Assembly (NCBI GenBank): GCA_949130495.1
Contig: OX422223.1
Location: 80,198,751-80,262,750 of the forward strand
DNA: 64,000 nucleotides
Source: Sambucus nigra
Taxonomy: Eukaryota; Streptophyta; Magnoliopsida; Dipsacales; Adoxaceae
Direction: 5' to 3'
Part shown: one piece after another, positions 47,944-59,420 of the stretch
Layout: each line of letters begins with the position of its first letter
Numbering within the stretch: position 1 is the stretch's first letter
Made by a program: the position numbers and the translations under genes
The notes under the pieces: model-generated
The model's database searches: none
The model's input: the letters and a program-made list of their open reading frames with translations, nothing else
Told to the model about the DNA's origin: nothing

Positions 47944-48825
47944 ATTTGGTTATCATGTTTTCTTTAAAAAACAATATTGATCTTTTAGGTTATGCCTAAT
48001 CGTCTTGACCCACTAGTTGTGGAGCCTATTTTTTCTACAAGTCGGGTGGCACTTGAGGATGTTCAAAAGAAGGCAGGTGTTAGCCCTGCCATTGTTGATG
48101 CTCCTTAGAATCAGCCTGCCATTCTTATGGCTGGTAAAAATATTGAAGTCTAATCTCTCGCGGCTAATCCTCTCCAAGAAGAAGAAGATAGGGCTTCGAA
48201 CATCATGTTGCCCTCAGCTAGTGGTAGTGCCTACAATATTCATCCCCCTGAGGCATCTCCAATAGACCTAGTTAGGCAAGCTATGAGAGATCTTCCCCAT
48301 ATCCTCTCAAATTTTCATCGAAATCTTTTAAAGAGGCTGGTTGACCTTCATCCTTCCTCTTTTGGGCCTCATTGTATTTAAGTCATTCCTGTCATGATGG
48401 CTTACAGGTTACTCAGGTTTGCCACAGTACCGAGTGAGATTTTTTATTACCATTTTGCAGTCTCTTACCTCTTCTAAGATTAAAGAGTTGTTGGGAAAGA
48501 TTCATGTCTTGATGAATGATGGCTTTACCCTGACGTGGTTGATCGAGATCTTGAGGACTTTCAAGAGAGCTTACTTGCATTTTATGCGAGACTTCAAGCC
48601 AGTACGAGGAATCAAGTTGTTGTGGCTGAGGAGATGACTGGTCTTCGTTCGGAGATCATTAAAGCAGAGGAAAAATTTATAGCCATGCAAAAAGCTTTAG
48701 CCCAAGATGATACGGAGTTAGAAAAGCTTCAGTAGGACATAGAGGAGTATGAGAGAGAGATGGCTGAGCTCACGAATAAGCAGGCTGAGCTAGCCTCTGA
48801 TCTCCCAGGCCCCATCACAGGCTAA

Positions 48826-49102
48826 CTAATTATGCCAACCTATGGCTTATTGTAGATGATCCTAGCATTATTTAGGATCATTTTCCTTCTTTTTTTTTGT
48901 TTCTCCTTGTATTCTAAGGCAGTATTTCCTCTTACAACTTTGTTAATGTTTGAATAAACTATTGATTCTGACTTTTTTATTGTGCCATTTACTTATGACT
49001 ATTCACAGTAAGAAAAAAAAATGCCTTTAATGGATTATCATATAACTTCATTACCTACAAACAGTACATTCATGCTTGGGTTGCGTGAGAATAGCCTCTC
49101 GA
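48826..49102. other. Gap between the antisense gene and pol of Tat-C
   Basis: Holds the presumed 3' ends of two convergent genes. AATAAA at about 48953 on the plus strand fits the antisense gene. No repeats are seen here, unlike Tat-B. Confidence 0.4.
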
Positions 49103-50160
49103 CTAACCATTATAAATGTAAACTTTTCTTATCCTTATAAGCAAAAAGGAAATAAAAAACAAAACATCTAAGACATGATAAATTTTAAACCATTTGTTGT
49201 TGAGCTTGAATGTTACATCATCTTCAATTTTTGAGATCTTACAGTAACTTGATTCATGTGCCTTGCGCACTATGCAGGGGCCTTCCCAACTGGCTTCAAA
49301 CTTTGGCAGTGAAAGACCATGTATGTGTCTTATGCAAGCTTTTAGTACCAAATCCCATTTTTTGAACCTTCATGGTTTCACCATTTGATCATATGACCTG
49401 GAGAGCTGCTTCCTATACACTTGGAAAAGTTTCCTCGCATTGTCCCTATGCTCATCTAGGACTTCTAGCTGCACATGCCTTCTTTGAGGGAGCATCACAC
49501 TTCATAAGTTATATCGGGTAGAAGGTATTTCTAGCTCAACTGGAAGGATAGCCTCAGTGCCGAACACTAAGGAGAAAGGAGTATAACCAATAGGTTTTCT
49601 TTTAGTTGTTCTTAGACCCATAGAACTTCTGGTATCTTATCGTCCCATGTTCCAGGAGAATCCTCCAATATTTTTGTTAAAATGTTCACCAAGGTCTTAT
49701 TGGTAGCTTTTGCTTGCCCATTGCACTTAGGGTAGGCCACAGTGTACTTGTGGTAGTTGATAGAGTACTTATCTATAAACAGCCTTACCTCACTATTATA
49801 AAGGGAGTTTTATTGTCAAAAAGGAAGACTTTTGGAATGCCAAATCAGCAGATAATGTAATCCTTCATGAATCGAGCTACCACACCTAATGTGTCCTTCT
49901 TGAGAGGTATTGCTTCTTCCCACTTTGTAAAGTATTCGATGGCAACCAAGATCTAAATTTTTTCCCTAGAATAAGGATTAATGGCCCCTACGAGGTCAAA
50001 TTCCCAATTGTGAAAAGGGAATGGATTAAAAAGTGAGTGTAGGTCCACCGAAGAAGTGTGGATCATATTGCCATGGAGTTAGTATGCCCTGCATTTTGAA
50101 CGAACACGGCGGATTTCTTTTCTATGGTTGGCCAATAATACCCTAAGGTCATTAGTTAGT
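49103..50160 (-). pseudogene. Integrase of Tat-C, decayed
   Basis: The C-terminus is readable at 49351-49103 (LPKFEASWEGPCIVRKA, then a KIYHV end). Upstream (about 50020-49700) the core shows FDLVGAINPYSREK with the first Asp, AIEYFTKWEEA, and GIPKVFLFDNKTPF with the second Asp where SDNGTQF is expected. Several stops and frame changes break it. The sequence family differs from Tat-A and Tat-B, so Tat-C is a distinct, older subfamily. Confidence 0.75.
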
Positions 50161-51300
50161 CATAAAGTTTTGCTCCTTCGATGTGATCTAGCTCGTGGGC
50201 CTGCTTTAGTAACTCCTCTGCTTATTCTAACTTGATGCATCGTAGAGGTCTATTATGATAACCTCTTTAATACATTTGGTCATTCTGTGTATAGTACCTA
50301 GAGATCCTTCTTTTAAGCCTTGTAGTATCATCTTTATCTGCTGGAATCACTCCTTCTACTAGCATGTCAATATAAGGTTGTCTCTAATCAGGTGGTTGCT
50401 TAATAAAATTGCATTCAGCCGACTGGTAACACAACTAACACTTATCACAACCTCATTACAATGCCGCATCATCTTGTCTCATTGTGGTCCAAAAGCAACC
50501 TGTTATTTGGATTCTCCAATAGAAAGGGATCTCGGTGGTTTCACAATTATCTTAGTGGGATTCTTTCAATCTCTTCTCAGCTTCCTTCGGATTAACACAT
50601 CTTAACAATCAACCCCCTTTGTTTTGGTAGTGTAAATTTTTCGGTCGTGGCAAAGTATTGTGCTAATTCCACCAAGCTTAAAGGCCCTTCCCCGGTATCA
50701 AGGTGCCTCATTATTTTGCCCCTTTAGTCATCGTTGTCATCGGTAAGTAGTATTTTGGTTATAGCCTAGGGAGTTATCCTCTTACCAATCTAAAGGACGT
50801 CGAATCACCTCTGATGCAATATTTTAGACAATTGTAGCGTAGATATCCTCATTCCTATTCATCGTCCTAGGTTTATCTTTTCATTATTACTTCATGGAAT
50901 TGTCCGAACATCCTTTGGGTGTTCGTTCAATAAGGTGTCAGGCTCATGTGTTTGAGGTCATACTCCCCATTCACTTGTTTCACTACCAGGTTGGAGTCCA
51001 CTTTGATTGTAAGCACCTCGATGCCCTTCTTAAGGCCCTAACAAACCCAGCACTAATGCCTTATACTCAGCGTCATTATTGGAGAGGCTAAAGTCTAGTT
51101 TGAAGGATAGACAGACTTCTTCCTTTCCTTTACTTGGGATAACCCATGCAAATTCTTTTCCATGGGATGATGATCCATTGAACTCCATATTCCACTCTTC
51201 TAAACTGGCTTCCAGGTAATTGGATTGAATATCGTCACCTGGAAGTTCTTAGGTGGTGGTTCGAATATTCCAGAGGGAAAAATGGCAAGTAGATCCACGT
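50161..51300 (-). pseudogene. Integrase zinc region and archaeal-type RNase H of Tat-C, remnants
   Basis: The clearest part is at about 51200-51060: NGSSSHGKEFAWVIP and FSLSNNDAEYKALVLGL, the archaeal-type RNase H with the DGSS motif mutated to NGSS. Sequence between it and the integrase core is too decayed for a confident reading, with stops in every frame. Confidence 0.6.
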
Positions 51301-51525
51301 AAGGTTATATTTTGATGGCTAGAGGAACCACATGCATCTGGTTGCCCTGCCAATTAGTACAGTTTTAGCTAGCAAAAACTTGATAGGGTCATATCGTGTT
51401 ATAATGTGGATCGTGAAAAATAGCATGTAGTGTCTAAGTCTTTTAGCAACGAAAACAAGGGCTAAATAATACCTCTCAATGCTAGTATATCTGGGTTCAG
51501 GCCTATGTATGATATGGTTTAAAAA

Positions 51526-52396
51526 CTAAACAAGTTTTTCTACCCCCTCCACTTCTTGTGCTAGCATTGCGCTAATAGACCTGGATGTGGAGGTGAGATG
51601 GAGTTGCAATTGTATACCTGCTTTTATAGGAATAATGGTTTGTGGCGATGTTAGGAGCTTCTTCAACTTGTCCAAAGCCTCTTGATGTGGTTTCTCCCAT
51701 GTAAACTTGGCTCCCTTTCGCAACAGCTTCATCAGCGGATGAGTGATCTCAGCAAGTCCAGGCACAAATCTTCTCAAGTAGGATACCTTCCCCAAGAAGC
51801 TTTTCAATTCTTTTGTTTTCTTTGAACATGGCATGTTGATGATGGATTTTTTCTTGTCTAGATCCATCAGCACACCTTGTTTATTCACCACAACCGTAGG
51901 AACTTCCAAGTGGTTACCCCAAATGCACACTTGAGGGGGTTCATCTTTAGTCTGTACTTCATGGACCTTATAAATACCCTTCTCAGATCTACCAAATGAG
52001 TTGTCTCCTTTTTTGAGTTTACGACCAAGTGATCCACGTAGAACTCCACAATATCATGAAAGAGATCACGGAATATAGCCATCATAGCCCCCTGATACGT
52101 GGCACCTGCATTCTTTAGTCCAAAGAAAAGGCATTATAATATACATAAAGTTAATGGAGTGCAAAAGGAAGTCTTCTCGACATCCTCTATGTCCATCTTG
52201 ATTTGGTTGTAGCCATATATCCATCCATGAAGCTGTAGATCTCATGGCCCATAGTTACATCTAGCAGGTTATCTATATATGACAATGGAGATTCATCTTT
52301 TGGTCATCCTCTGTTCAAGTCCCTAAAGTCCACACAGATCCTGATTTGGTTCTTGTCCTTCTTCCCCACAGGCACAATGTTAAACAATCAACTAGG
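51526..52396 (-). pseudogene. RT and first RNase H of Tat-C, decayed
   Basis: Readable pieces from high to low coordinate: LRDLNR-type and YMDGYS-like remnants (52330-52200), FYVDHLVVNSK (the YVDD motif with its second Asp changed to His), KMNPLKCAFGV, FLGKVSYLRRFVPGLAEITHPL, GAKFTWEKPHQEAL. The catalytic change YVDD to YVDH would by itself abolish polymerase activity. Frames change near 52085 and 51930. Confidence 0.8.
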
Positions 52397-53833
52397 CTAT
52401 TGTATGCGGACAATGAAGCCTACTGTGAGCAGCCTCTGGACCTCTTCTTTGATCTTTAAATCAAGCTTCACCTTGTATGTCTCCATGGTCTTCTTAACTG
52501 GGATATTTGATGGCATCACGTTCAGCATGTGGCAGCTCATCTCCTTGTCAATCCCAAGAATATCAGTGTATTTCCATACGAAAACATCTTTGAACTCTCG
52601 TACCAACTCAATCAATGCCCCTTTTGCTTCCCCGTCCAGGTCTTTTAAGATAAAGATGGGTCTAGGATCATCACATTTACCTGCAAGGTCTACTTGCTCT
52701 AGTTCTTGGATTTGAGGCCTTGGCCTATAGTGTATACACTCTAGCTCCTCCTCCACTTCTTTCCTAAATTCCTGGACATTGGACTTGTCAATCACAATAC
52801 ATTGGCCTTGGTTATCTAGCAAGAAACATTCGTAGATCGAGTCAGCCTCATCGTCTAAGCCTTCAATTACTCTTTCACGCCTTTATAATTTGTAAATCAT
52901 TTTGTCGTTTGGCAGCACCACCTCCTGCACTGTCTAGAGGTCTCTTCCCTGCGTGGTCTCTCTCGGCAGTTTTTCTCCAGTTCTCTTATAGAAAACCTAC
53001 TACGAACACTTTTTTTAACCTGATGCTCGATCAAATCAATCTGCGGTATCATCCTATCACACAATTGTCAAGATAGGCTGGGGGGTCTCACCCTTTCTCG
53101 ATCTACCTCACGATCCTCTGGATTATCAATAGGGTTAACCCTTGTACTCACACTTTCTTTAGTACTCGACACTCTAGTGCCACCAGTGTATTTAGTGAGC
53201 ACCATGGCTTCTTCAACCAACTCGGTGTAAAAGGCACTGTCCACCACATGTTCCTCCTCGCGGGCGAATGGCTTCTTAGATGCTCGAATAATCACCTTCT
53301 TGCCTTTGATATTTGCCTTAGCACATTGATGATAAGTGGAGGTCACCAACCCATGGTTGTGCAACCATACCCTTCCCACCAGTAGCTGGTATGATGGGTC
53401 TCATTCCATTATATGGAATTTGATATGGGAATTAATATTCCCCATGGTGATTCCCATGTTGACATAACCGGTGGATTTAGAGGATTGATTATCATATCCT
53501 TATATTGCCAAAGAATTCTTCACAATCTTTGTTTCAGGGATGTTGCAATCATAGAAAGACCCAATAGGCATGATATTAATGGAAGCTCGTCCATCTAATA
53601 AAACACGATCGAATTTGTACCCATTCACGCTTGTTATCACGTAGAGCGGTCTATTATGAGGGTACCTAATCTAGCAATCTGCCTCAGAGAAAGTGACCTC
53701 TGAGAGGAATCTTCTCACCAGCTTGGCCATAGGCCCTTTCCAGTTCAGGTTTGGAGCCATGTTCTTCCTTGCAATCTCCAAGATTTCTCGAGTAACCTCC
53801 AGTCTAAAATTTTTCAGTATATAGGAGGTTGCA
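52397..53833 (-). pseudogene. Protease region and RT N-terminus of Tat-C
   Basis: From 53833 downward: APNLNWKGPMAKLVRRFLS, VNGYKFDRVLLDGRASINIMP (protease active site, with Arg in place of the usual Ser/Gly neighbour), GRVWLHNHGLVTSTYHQCAK, an acidic linker, then KDVFVWKYTDILGID and the Lys-rich run into RT. The GR(V/P)WLH-type protease end is usual in Tat/Ogre-like elements. The left part (52822-52397) is one open frame. Upstream gag is missing: at 53833 the sequence switches to plus-strand Copia. Confidence 0.8.
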
Positions 53834-56280
53834 TCTGATGCTACCAGTTTATGGAATTTGCACTTGGGACATGCAAGAGAAAAGGCTTTGCAGGGATTAG
53901 TAAAGCAAATTCTATTGAAAAGTTCCAAGACCTGTAAGCTTGTCTTTTGTGAACATTGTGTTCTGGGAAAGCAAACAAGAGTCAAGTTTGGCACAGCAAT
54001 ACATCGTACGAAGGGGACTCTTGACTATATTCACACGAATGTTTGGGGACCTACCAAAGTCTCATCTTTGGGAGGTAATCATTATGTATGATTTCTTCAA
54101 ACGAGTTTGGGTGAACACCATGAGACAAAAGGATGAAGTCCTGAAGATTTTCTTGAAGTGGAAGAAGATGATAGAGATCCAAACTGGCAAAAAAAATGAG
54201 AAGACTCGGGTCAGATAATGGTGGCGAATACAAGTCAGACCTATTCTTGCAAGTACTCTGGGATGAGGGGATCATGAGGCACTTCATAGTTATAGACACG
54301 TCGTAATTAAATGGGGTGGTCGAGCATATGAATCGCATTTTAGTGAAAAAGGTGCGATGAATGTTGTCCAGTGCTGGTTTGGGCAAGGCATTTTGGGATG
54401 AGGTTGTTACATATGCAGATCACCTCATTAATAGGTTACATGCAGCTCCAAATGAGGGTAAAATGCCCATGGAGGCATGGTTGGGAAAACTTGCTACAAA
54501 TTATGATTATTTACGTATTTTTCACTCCCCTGCATATTTCCATATTAGGGAAAGCAAGTTGTATCCTAAAGCCAAGAAATCCATATTCTTTGGTTTTAGT
54601 GATGGAGTGAAGGGGTATAGGCTTTGGTGCCCCGAGATGAAAAATATCATAAATAGCAGGGACATTGCATTCCATGAGTCTTGAATGTTGAAGAGTTCTC
54701 CTATGGAGAATAAAAGCAAAGAAGTATGACAGAAGGTGGAGCTTGAGGCTCCAATTGTTCCCGCCAAACTTGTCACAAATTTAGAAACTGATGAGACAAG
54801 TATAGATAAGGTAGGGTCTCCTGCCCATGAGTCTCCTCAGCAACCAGATTTTATTGCAGTTTGTAAACCAAGTAGACAAAAAAGAAAACTTGCATGGCTT
54901 ACTACTGACATGGTGGCATATACACTACCTATGGTGGAGGATACCATTCCATATACCTCTATAGAAGCCGAAAGAAGATCAAAAAGTGTAGATTGGAAGA
55001 AGGCAGTAGACGAGGAGATGCATTCTCTTCATACGAACTAGACTTGGGAATTGGTCCAACTTTCAAAAGAGAATAAAGCAATTGGATGCAAGTGAGTATA
55101 CGCCAAGAAGGAAGGCTCCTCAGAGAAAGAAAATGTAAGATTCAAGGCCATGTTAGTGGTGAAAATACTATGCACAAAAGGAAGGGATCGATTGTAATGA
55201 AGTATTTTCCCCGATTATGAAGTACTCTTCCATTCGTATTTTGCTAACATTGCTTGCGCAGTTTGCTCGAGTTGTCACAACTTGACGTGAAAATTGCATT
55301 CTTACATGAAGATTTAAAGAAAATCTATATGACTCAACCACAAGGGTACAAGGTTGTTGGTAAAGAGAATTGGGCTTACAAACTGAGAAAATCGCTTTAT
55401 AGGTTGAAACAAAGTTAAATGCAGTGTTACAAGCGATTTGATTTGTTTATGTTATGGCAACGGTACACAAGGAGCCACTGTGATAATTGTGTGTATTTTC
55501 GTAAACTTCGCGATGGATCACTTATTTATTTGCTCTTATATGCTGATGATATGTTGATTGCTTTTAAGAGAGAGGTGGAGATCAAAAAACTAAAAATCCA
55601 GTTAAGTCGTGAATTTGAGATGAAGGATCTAGGCTAGGCAAGGAAGATACTTGGCATGGATATTAATAGAGATCATTCCAGGAGCATCGTTTGTTTGTCA
55701 CAAAAGAAATATTTGAAGAAGGTAGTCAGTGTTTTGGTATAGATTCTAAAACCAAACCTGTAAGTATTCCGTTGGCCCCACACTTCAAGCCAAGTGTTAT
55801 GGAATCTTCATAGAGAAATGAGGAACGGTCACAAATGGCTTGATGTATGCAATGATGTGTACGAGGGCCAACATTTCACAAGCTATTAGTGTGGTGAGCA
55901 GGTACATGCATGATCCAGGAAAAATGCATTGGCAAGCTGTGAAATGGATCTTACAGTGCATCCATGATACCGTCGATGTTGGTTTGAAATTCGAGAAGAA
56001 TTCATGTGTTAGTTGGCATGTATTTGGTTATGTGGATTCAGATTATGTCGGTGATTTGGATAAATGTCGGTCCACCATAGGTTATGCGTTTACACTTACT
56101 TGAACACCTGTATGCTGGAGGTTTACGTTAGAGTCTAAAATTTATTTGTCTACTACAGAGGCAGAGTACATGGCAGTGACGGAGGCCATTTAGCTTCATG
56201 GTTTGATTTCATACTTAGGAACTATTTAGGATCATGTGAATGTCTTTTGTGATAGTCAGAGTATTATCCAGTTAGAAAAG
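53834..56280 (+). pseudogene. Tork-like Copia integrase, RT and RNase H fragment
   Basis: Order: GAG-pre-integrase (LHLGHAREKALQGL...CEHCVLGKQTRVKFG); integrase core with DYIHTNVWGP, where the first catalytic Asp is Asn, then GSDNGGEYKSD near 54205 and NGVVEHMNRIL; the RLHAAPNEGKMPMEAW and LYPKAKKSIFFGFSDGVKGY modules; RT from about 54900 with LLLYADDML near 55530; and RNase H with STTEAEYMAVTEAI near 56150. The frame shifts repeatedly and has stops. It breaks off at about 56280, inside RNase H at DSQSIIQLEKD. It is the same strand and lineage as the gag fragment at 9105-9760. Confidence 0.88.
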
Positions 56281-56760
56281 GATAATTTAAACAGTTAGAA
56301 AAAATAACAGCATTGTTTAAATTTCAAGCTTGAGTTCAACTAATGATCAAATAAATATCTTTGTTTAAATAATGTTGTTATTTTCTCACTAGTAATTTCT
56401 ATTTTCATCATGTTTTCTATGTTATTGCAATTATGGTTGTTGTGTTGCTAAGCTAGAGAGATATTTTTATTATTTTAATTGTTGTTAAGTTTACTTGCTC
56501 CTAATGCATACATGAATAAAAGCCTGAGATATTTTACATTGGGCACTCTATTTATACATAAAGACATAAAATTTTCCATAAACACGAACAGTTGAAGAAG
56601 CAATTACCCCAATTCCATCGGCACGAGCATACGTTTTATAAATCACAGATGTAATCCATTTTTCCATCAAATGACCCTTTTTATTTTAAATAATGTTCTC
56701 TTGGATCTTAGTATGTATAGAAATAAACGCAATATACATGTGTTACGTTTATTAATCCTT
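56281..56760. other. AT-rich spacer, nothing recognised
   Basis: No LTR matching 8402-8913 is found here, so the Copia 3' end is missing. Confidence 0.4.
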
Positions 56761-56761
56761 C

Positions 56762-56804
<43 letters not shown>

Positions 56805-56904
56805 GTTGTTGTTGTTGTTGTTGTTGTTGTTCTTGTTGTTGTTGTTGTTCTTGTTCTTGTTGTTAATGTTATATTTATTAATCCTTCTGTTATTATTATT
56901 ATTA
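56761..56904. repeat. ATT/GTT compound microsatellite
   Basis: A run of ATT units becoming GTT/CTT units, then more ATT. It continues across the Helitron at 59421 (ATT then GTT), so the Helitron landed inside it. Confidence 0.9.
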
Positions 56905-57170
56905 CTAGCATGTAACTCACACGATGCGCGGGAGTTCGATTAAAAAATTACAAAATACGCACTCAAAGTTTTTTCTCCGTCAATGTATTGTCTTAACAAC
57001 AACTAAAACATAATGCTTATTGAAATACACAAATTTGTTCAGCACTCCAAGTGTCCTTATGCTCCGTCAATTCTTGATCCCTATTCCTTTGCTCCTATAA
57101 ATTTATGACATTTAAATTTAAAATATGTATTTTTTTAGAAAAAAAATGTAATATTCTAATGACCATATAC

Positions 57171-57408
57171 GTGGGGTAACCACCAAGTCATCCATTACAA
57201 TATGCGTTGTCACCCCCTTCATAAAACCACCTTCTTGGGTAGCTGCCACCTCGGCCAATACTCGAGCAACGTATGTCACCTCATTACACATAAACTTCCT
57301 ACACTGTGGACAAACAACTCTAGCATCATCAACAACTTTCCGGTAATTGGTGGGACAATTTAGAAGGTGGTCTTTTTTCTGGTTGGATTGCATGCCCGAG
57401 GTGGCATC
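57171..57408 (-). pseudogene. DUF674-like exon inside the Helitron
   Basis: The minus-strand translation reads CPTNYRKVVDDARVVCPQC, CNEVTYVARV and GGFMKGVTTHIVMDDLVVTP, which matches the DUF674 plant family in its CPxC, EVTYVA and GGFVKGVVTYMVMDDL signature. Splice-like sites bound it: an AG acceptor (TTTCAG) at 57409-57410 and a GT donor at 57169-57170. The rest of the gene is not seen nearby, so it is probably a captured fragment. The family's function is unknown. Confidence 0.72.
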
Positions 57409-57489
57409 CTGAAATGAGGCCCCATAGATAAAGATATTTTTATTATAAATTCATAAATAAATCATATTTATTATTCTAAAGAAATTTTT

Positions 57490-57490
57490 A

Positions 57491-57543
<53 letters not shown>
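57490..57543. repeat. ATT microsatellite inside the Helitron
   Basis: About 18 perfect ATT units. Confidence 0.95.
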
Positions 57544-57544
<1 letters not shown>

Positions 57545-58726
57545 GCTTCACCCAATTAACTTATTATGTAGCTTGTTGCTTTTTCATTCTTTTTTTGGGT
57601 CCAAGCTCTTACTTTTTCGAATGCATATTTAACAATTAAACAATAAAACCCGAGTTGATTAATTATGTATGTAAACCGATCTCCTTTTTATTATCATATA
57701 TAACAAAAACACTTGTACACATTGTCCGTTTATTTATTTTATTATTATATATAACAAAAACATTTTTTTATAAACGGATATTTTTTTATTATTATATATC
57801 AAAACAGTTTTTGTTAAAAAAAATTTCTTCACAAAATCAGTTATTTTGTAACATTTAAAAAAATTATGAACATTGTCTGTTTATTTATTTTAATAAAAAT
57901 GTTATAAACCTTTTTATAAAAACAGTATTTTCTAACTTTTTCACAAAACAATTTTTTGCAACAACTTTTTAAAAAATTAATAAAATACATCCATTTTTAA
58001 TAAAGACAATTTTTTCTAACTTAACAATTTTTTTTTGTTTTAAAAAGCTACATCCAGCTTTTTTTTTAAATATGGAAAACCTCACAATACAGTTTTCTGT
58101 AACATTATTTTATAAATTTTATAAACAATGTTTATTTATTTTTTTAATAAAAAATTGGAGCTCCCTTTTAGTTACACCCAAAATCACAAAAAGACTTTTG
58201 ATTACCCAAAACCAAAATTACGAATGACTAAAAAAAAGTCAAATATTAATTTGTATTTATACCTATAATATTATCATAATAAATATATAATTAATATATT
58301 TCACATCAATGTGATAATTCTATAAGGATGTTTTTATTTAAACCTCAGTATTTTTAATACAACCATCGTTCTTATCAACCCATATATATTGGTTAAAAAT
58401 CAATTAGCATCCCAATGTCATGGTGTGTACAGAAAAAAAAAAGCAGCAATTGAATTCAAATAAACCAATTACATTATTATGCTTTCACACATCCATCCAT
58501 CTCAATCTCTTCACTGTGAAGAATCCAAACCTTCCTCAACCATCTCCATCCTTGGAATTACTTCTTTTGATTAGCAATTAGAGGGGATGGAGATACATTA
58601 ATAGAAACTACACAAAGAGGTTCAGTTTAGAGATATGCGATATATCAAGAGAAATATACAGATATGAAGGGGATATCATCTAAAACAAATTTACAAAAAC
58701 AAAGTGTATGGAAGTGAATGTTGTCT

Positions 58727-59135
58727 TCATCCCCTCACAATGACAATCGTAAAACAAAATAGTACCAACAAAGAGGGTAGTGTGGATGTTGAGCCAAGAG
58801 GTGTTGAATAATAAATTATTGGTGTGACCATCAGTTGATCTGAAGTAACAGGTGGAGTGGAAGTTGGGGGAGTACCAGAGGCCCCAACGGAGGTTAGCAA
58901 GGAGTGAGATTTGGGGCATGGATCCCTCGACTTCGTGTGCAATAAGTGATTTACATCCGGCCTTAGAAACTTACTCACCCATCGATTTTCCAAACAGTCC
59001 GCACGCTGGAGTTGACTCTCAACATCGGCAATGATTTGAAATGGAGGCAAGTTTTTTTTGGTGAAATGGCGGCACAATTTCTTCACAGTAATTGCAGCAG
59101 CTTTCACAATGAGTACAAATCTTGCCCTGTGTGCT
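58727..59135 (-). CDS. Unrecognised open frame near the Helitron 5' end
   Basis: An open minus-strand frame starting ahead of KAAAITVKKLCRHFTKKNLP, with FQIIADVESQLQRADCLENR and RWVSKFLRPDV, then a Ser/Thr/Pro-rich tail ending in a hydrophobic stretch. The first 75 residues look like real protein (balanced composition, amphipathic helices) and the tail does not, so it may be a captured exon read into an intron or non-coding DNA. I do not recognise the family. Confidence 0.35.
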
Positions 59136-59420
59136 CCACATTTCCATATATAAAGAGATGAGGGAGAAGAAATGGAAGGAGAAGAACGGGTAGGGGAGAA
59201 GCAAATGGAGAAAAGTGAAGATGAAGAGATTTGTTGTGTCTTTTCACTATTAAGAGAGATGAATAGAACAACTGTTCAGAAATAATAACTAATGAGGTGA
59301 AATAAATGGAGGGTAATGAAAGAGTACACGTTTAGCGTGGAAAATGTAGATAGAGTATTAAGGCCAGAATTGATGGCAGGTATTGATTGCACATCTTCCG
59401 TTTTATAAGTATAATATAGA

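Larger units (their letters stand above)
28099..48825 (+). pseudogene. Antisense accessory gene of Tat-C, plant-mobile-domain-like, decayed
   Basis: Pieces of one plus-strand gene, opposite to Tat-C pol. The first exon (28099-28305) opens MGPIIKKTPSSRSACPTTLA and has an early stop near 28172. After the SIRE LTR/Tat-B insertion it resumes at 41375 with a segment resembling the plant mobile domain (SRWNYKFQTFMES, GEFTVTLEDVCELLGL). Ser/Pro- and Glu-rich segments follow (42780-43830, including a GAG-repeat Glu run at 43309-43340), then a small exon at 43873-43971 with plausible splice sites. The last exon (47991-48825) ends in a coiled coil (DRDLEDFQESLLAFYARLQ, EEMTGLRSEIIKAEE). Many stops show it is dead. 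AATAAA lies near 48953. The function is unknown; such antisense ORFs are known for Tat elements. Confidence 0.6.
9775..53833 (-). mobile_element. Tat-type Gypsy element (Tat-C), old and heavily interrupted
   Basis: Minus-strand order: protease and RT (53833 downward), RNase H, archaeal RNase H, integrase to 49103, then an antisense accessory gene (plus strand, 28099-48825), repeat-rich 3' region (10140-13958) and a 3' LTR (9775-10139). This is the same layout as intact Tat-B. It is interrupted by two SIRE-like insertions and a 3-kb solo LTR. Gag and the 5' LTR are gone: the element stops abruptly at 53833 against plus-strand Copia sequence. Assigning the left LTR to the same element is inference from order and orientation. 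Confidence 0.6.
8402..56280 (+). mobile_element. Tork/Tnt1-like Copia element, split and truncated (outermost nest layer)
   Basis: Left part: LTR 8402-8913, Met-type primer-binding site and gag to about 9760. Right part: GAG-pre-integrase, integrase, RT and RNase H at 53834-56280, same strand and same Copia lineage. Everything between belongs to Tat-C and its passengers. I infer one Copia element that received Tat-C. The gag knuckle and protease region is absent from both parts, as are the gag and 5' LTR of Tat-C, so one deletion at the right junction would explain both losses. The 3' end and 3' LTR of the Copia are also missing. An alternative is two unrelated Copia fragments. Confidence 0.6.
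56905..59420 (-). mobile_element. Non-autonomous Helitron, 2.5 kb
   Basis: On the minus strand it begins TCTATATTATACTTATAAAA at 59420, the classic plant Helitron 5' end, and finishes ...GTTACATGCTAG at 56905, with an imperfect hairpin (AACTCCCGCGC / GTGTGAGTT) 7 bp before the CTAG. The flanking bases are A before the TC and T after the CTAG, as Helitrons require, with no target duplication. No Rep/helicase motif is present. It carries a DUF674-like exon and another open frame on the same strand. The flanks are the two halves of an ATT microsatellite. Confidence 0.8.

Noticed and set aside
56671..56943. Poly-leucine open frame
   Set aside because: Translation of an ATT/GTT microsatellite.
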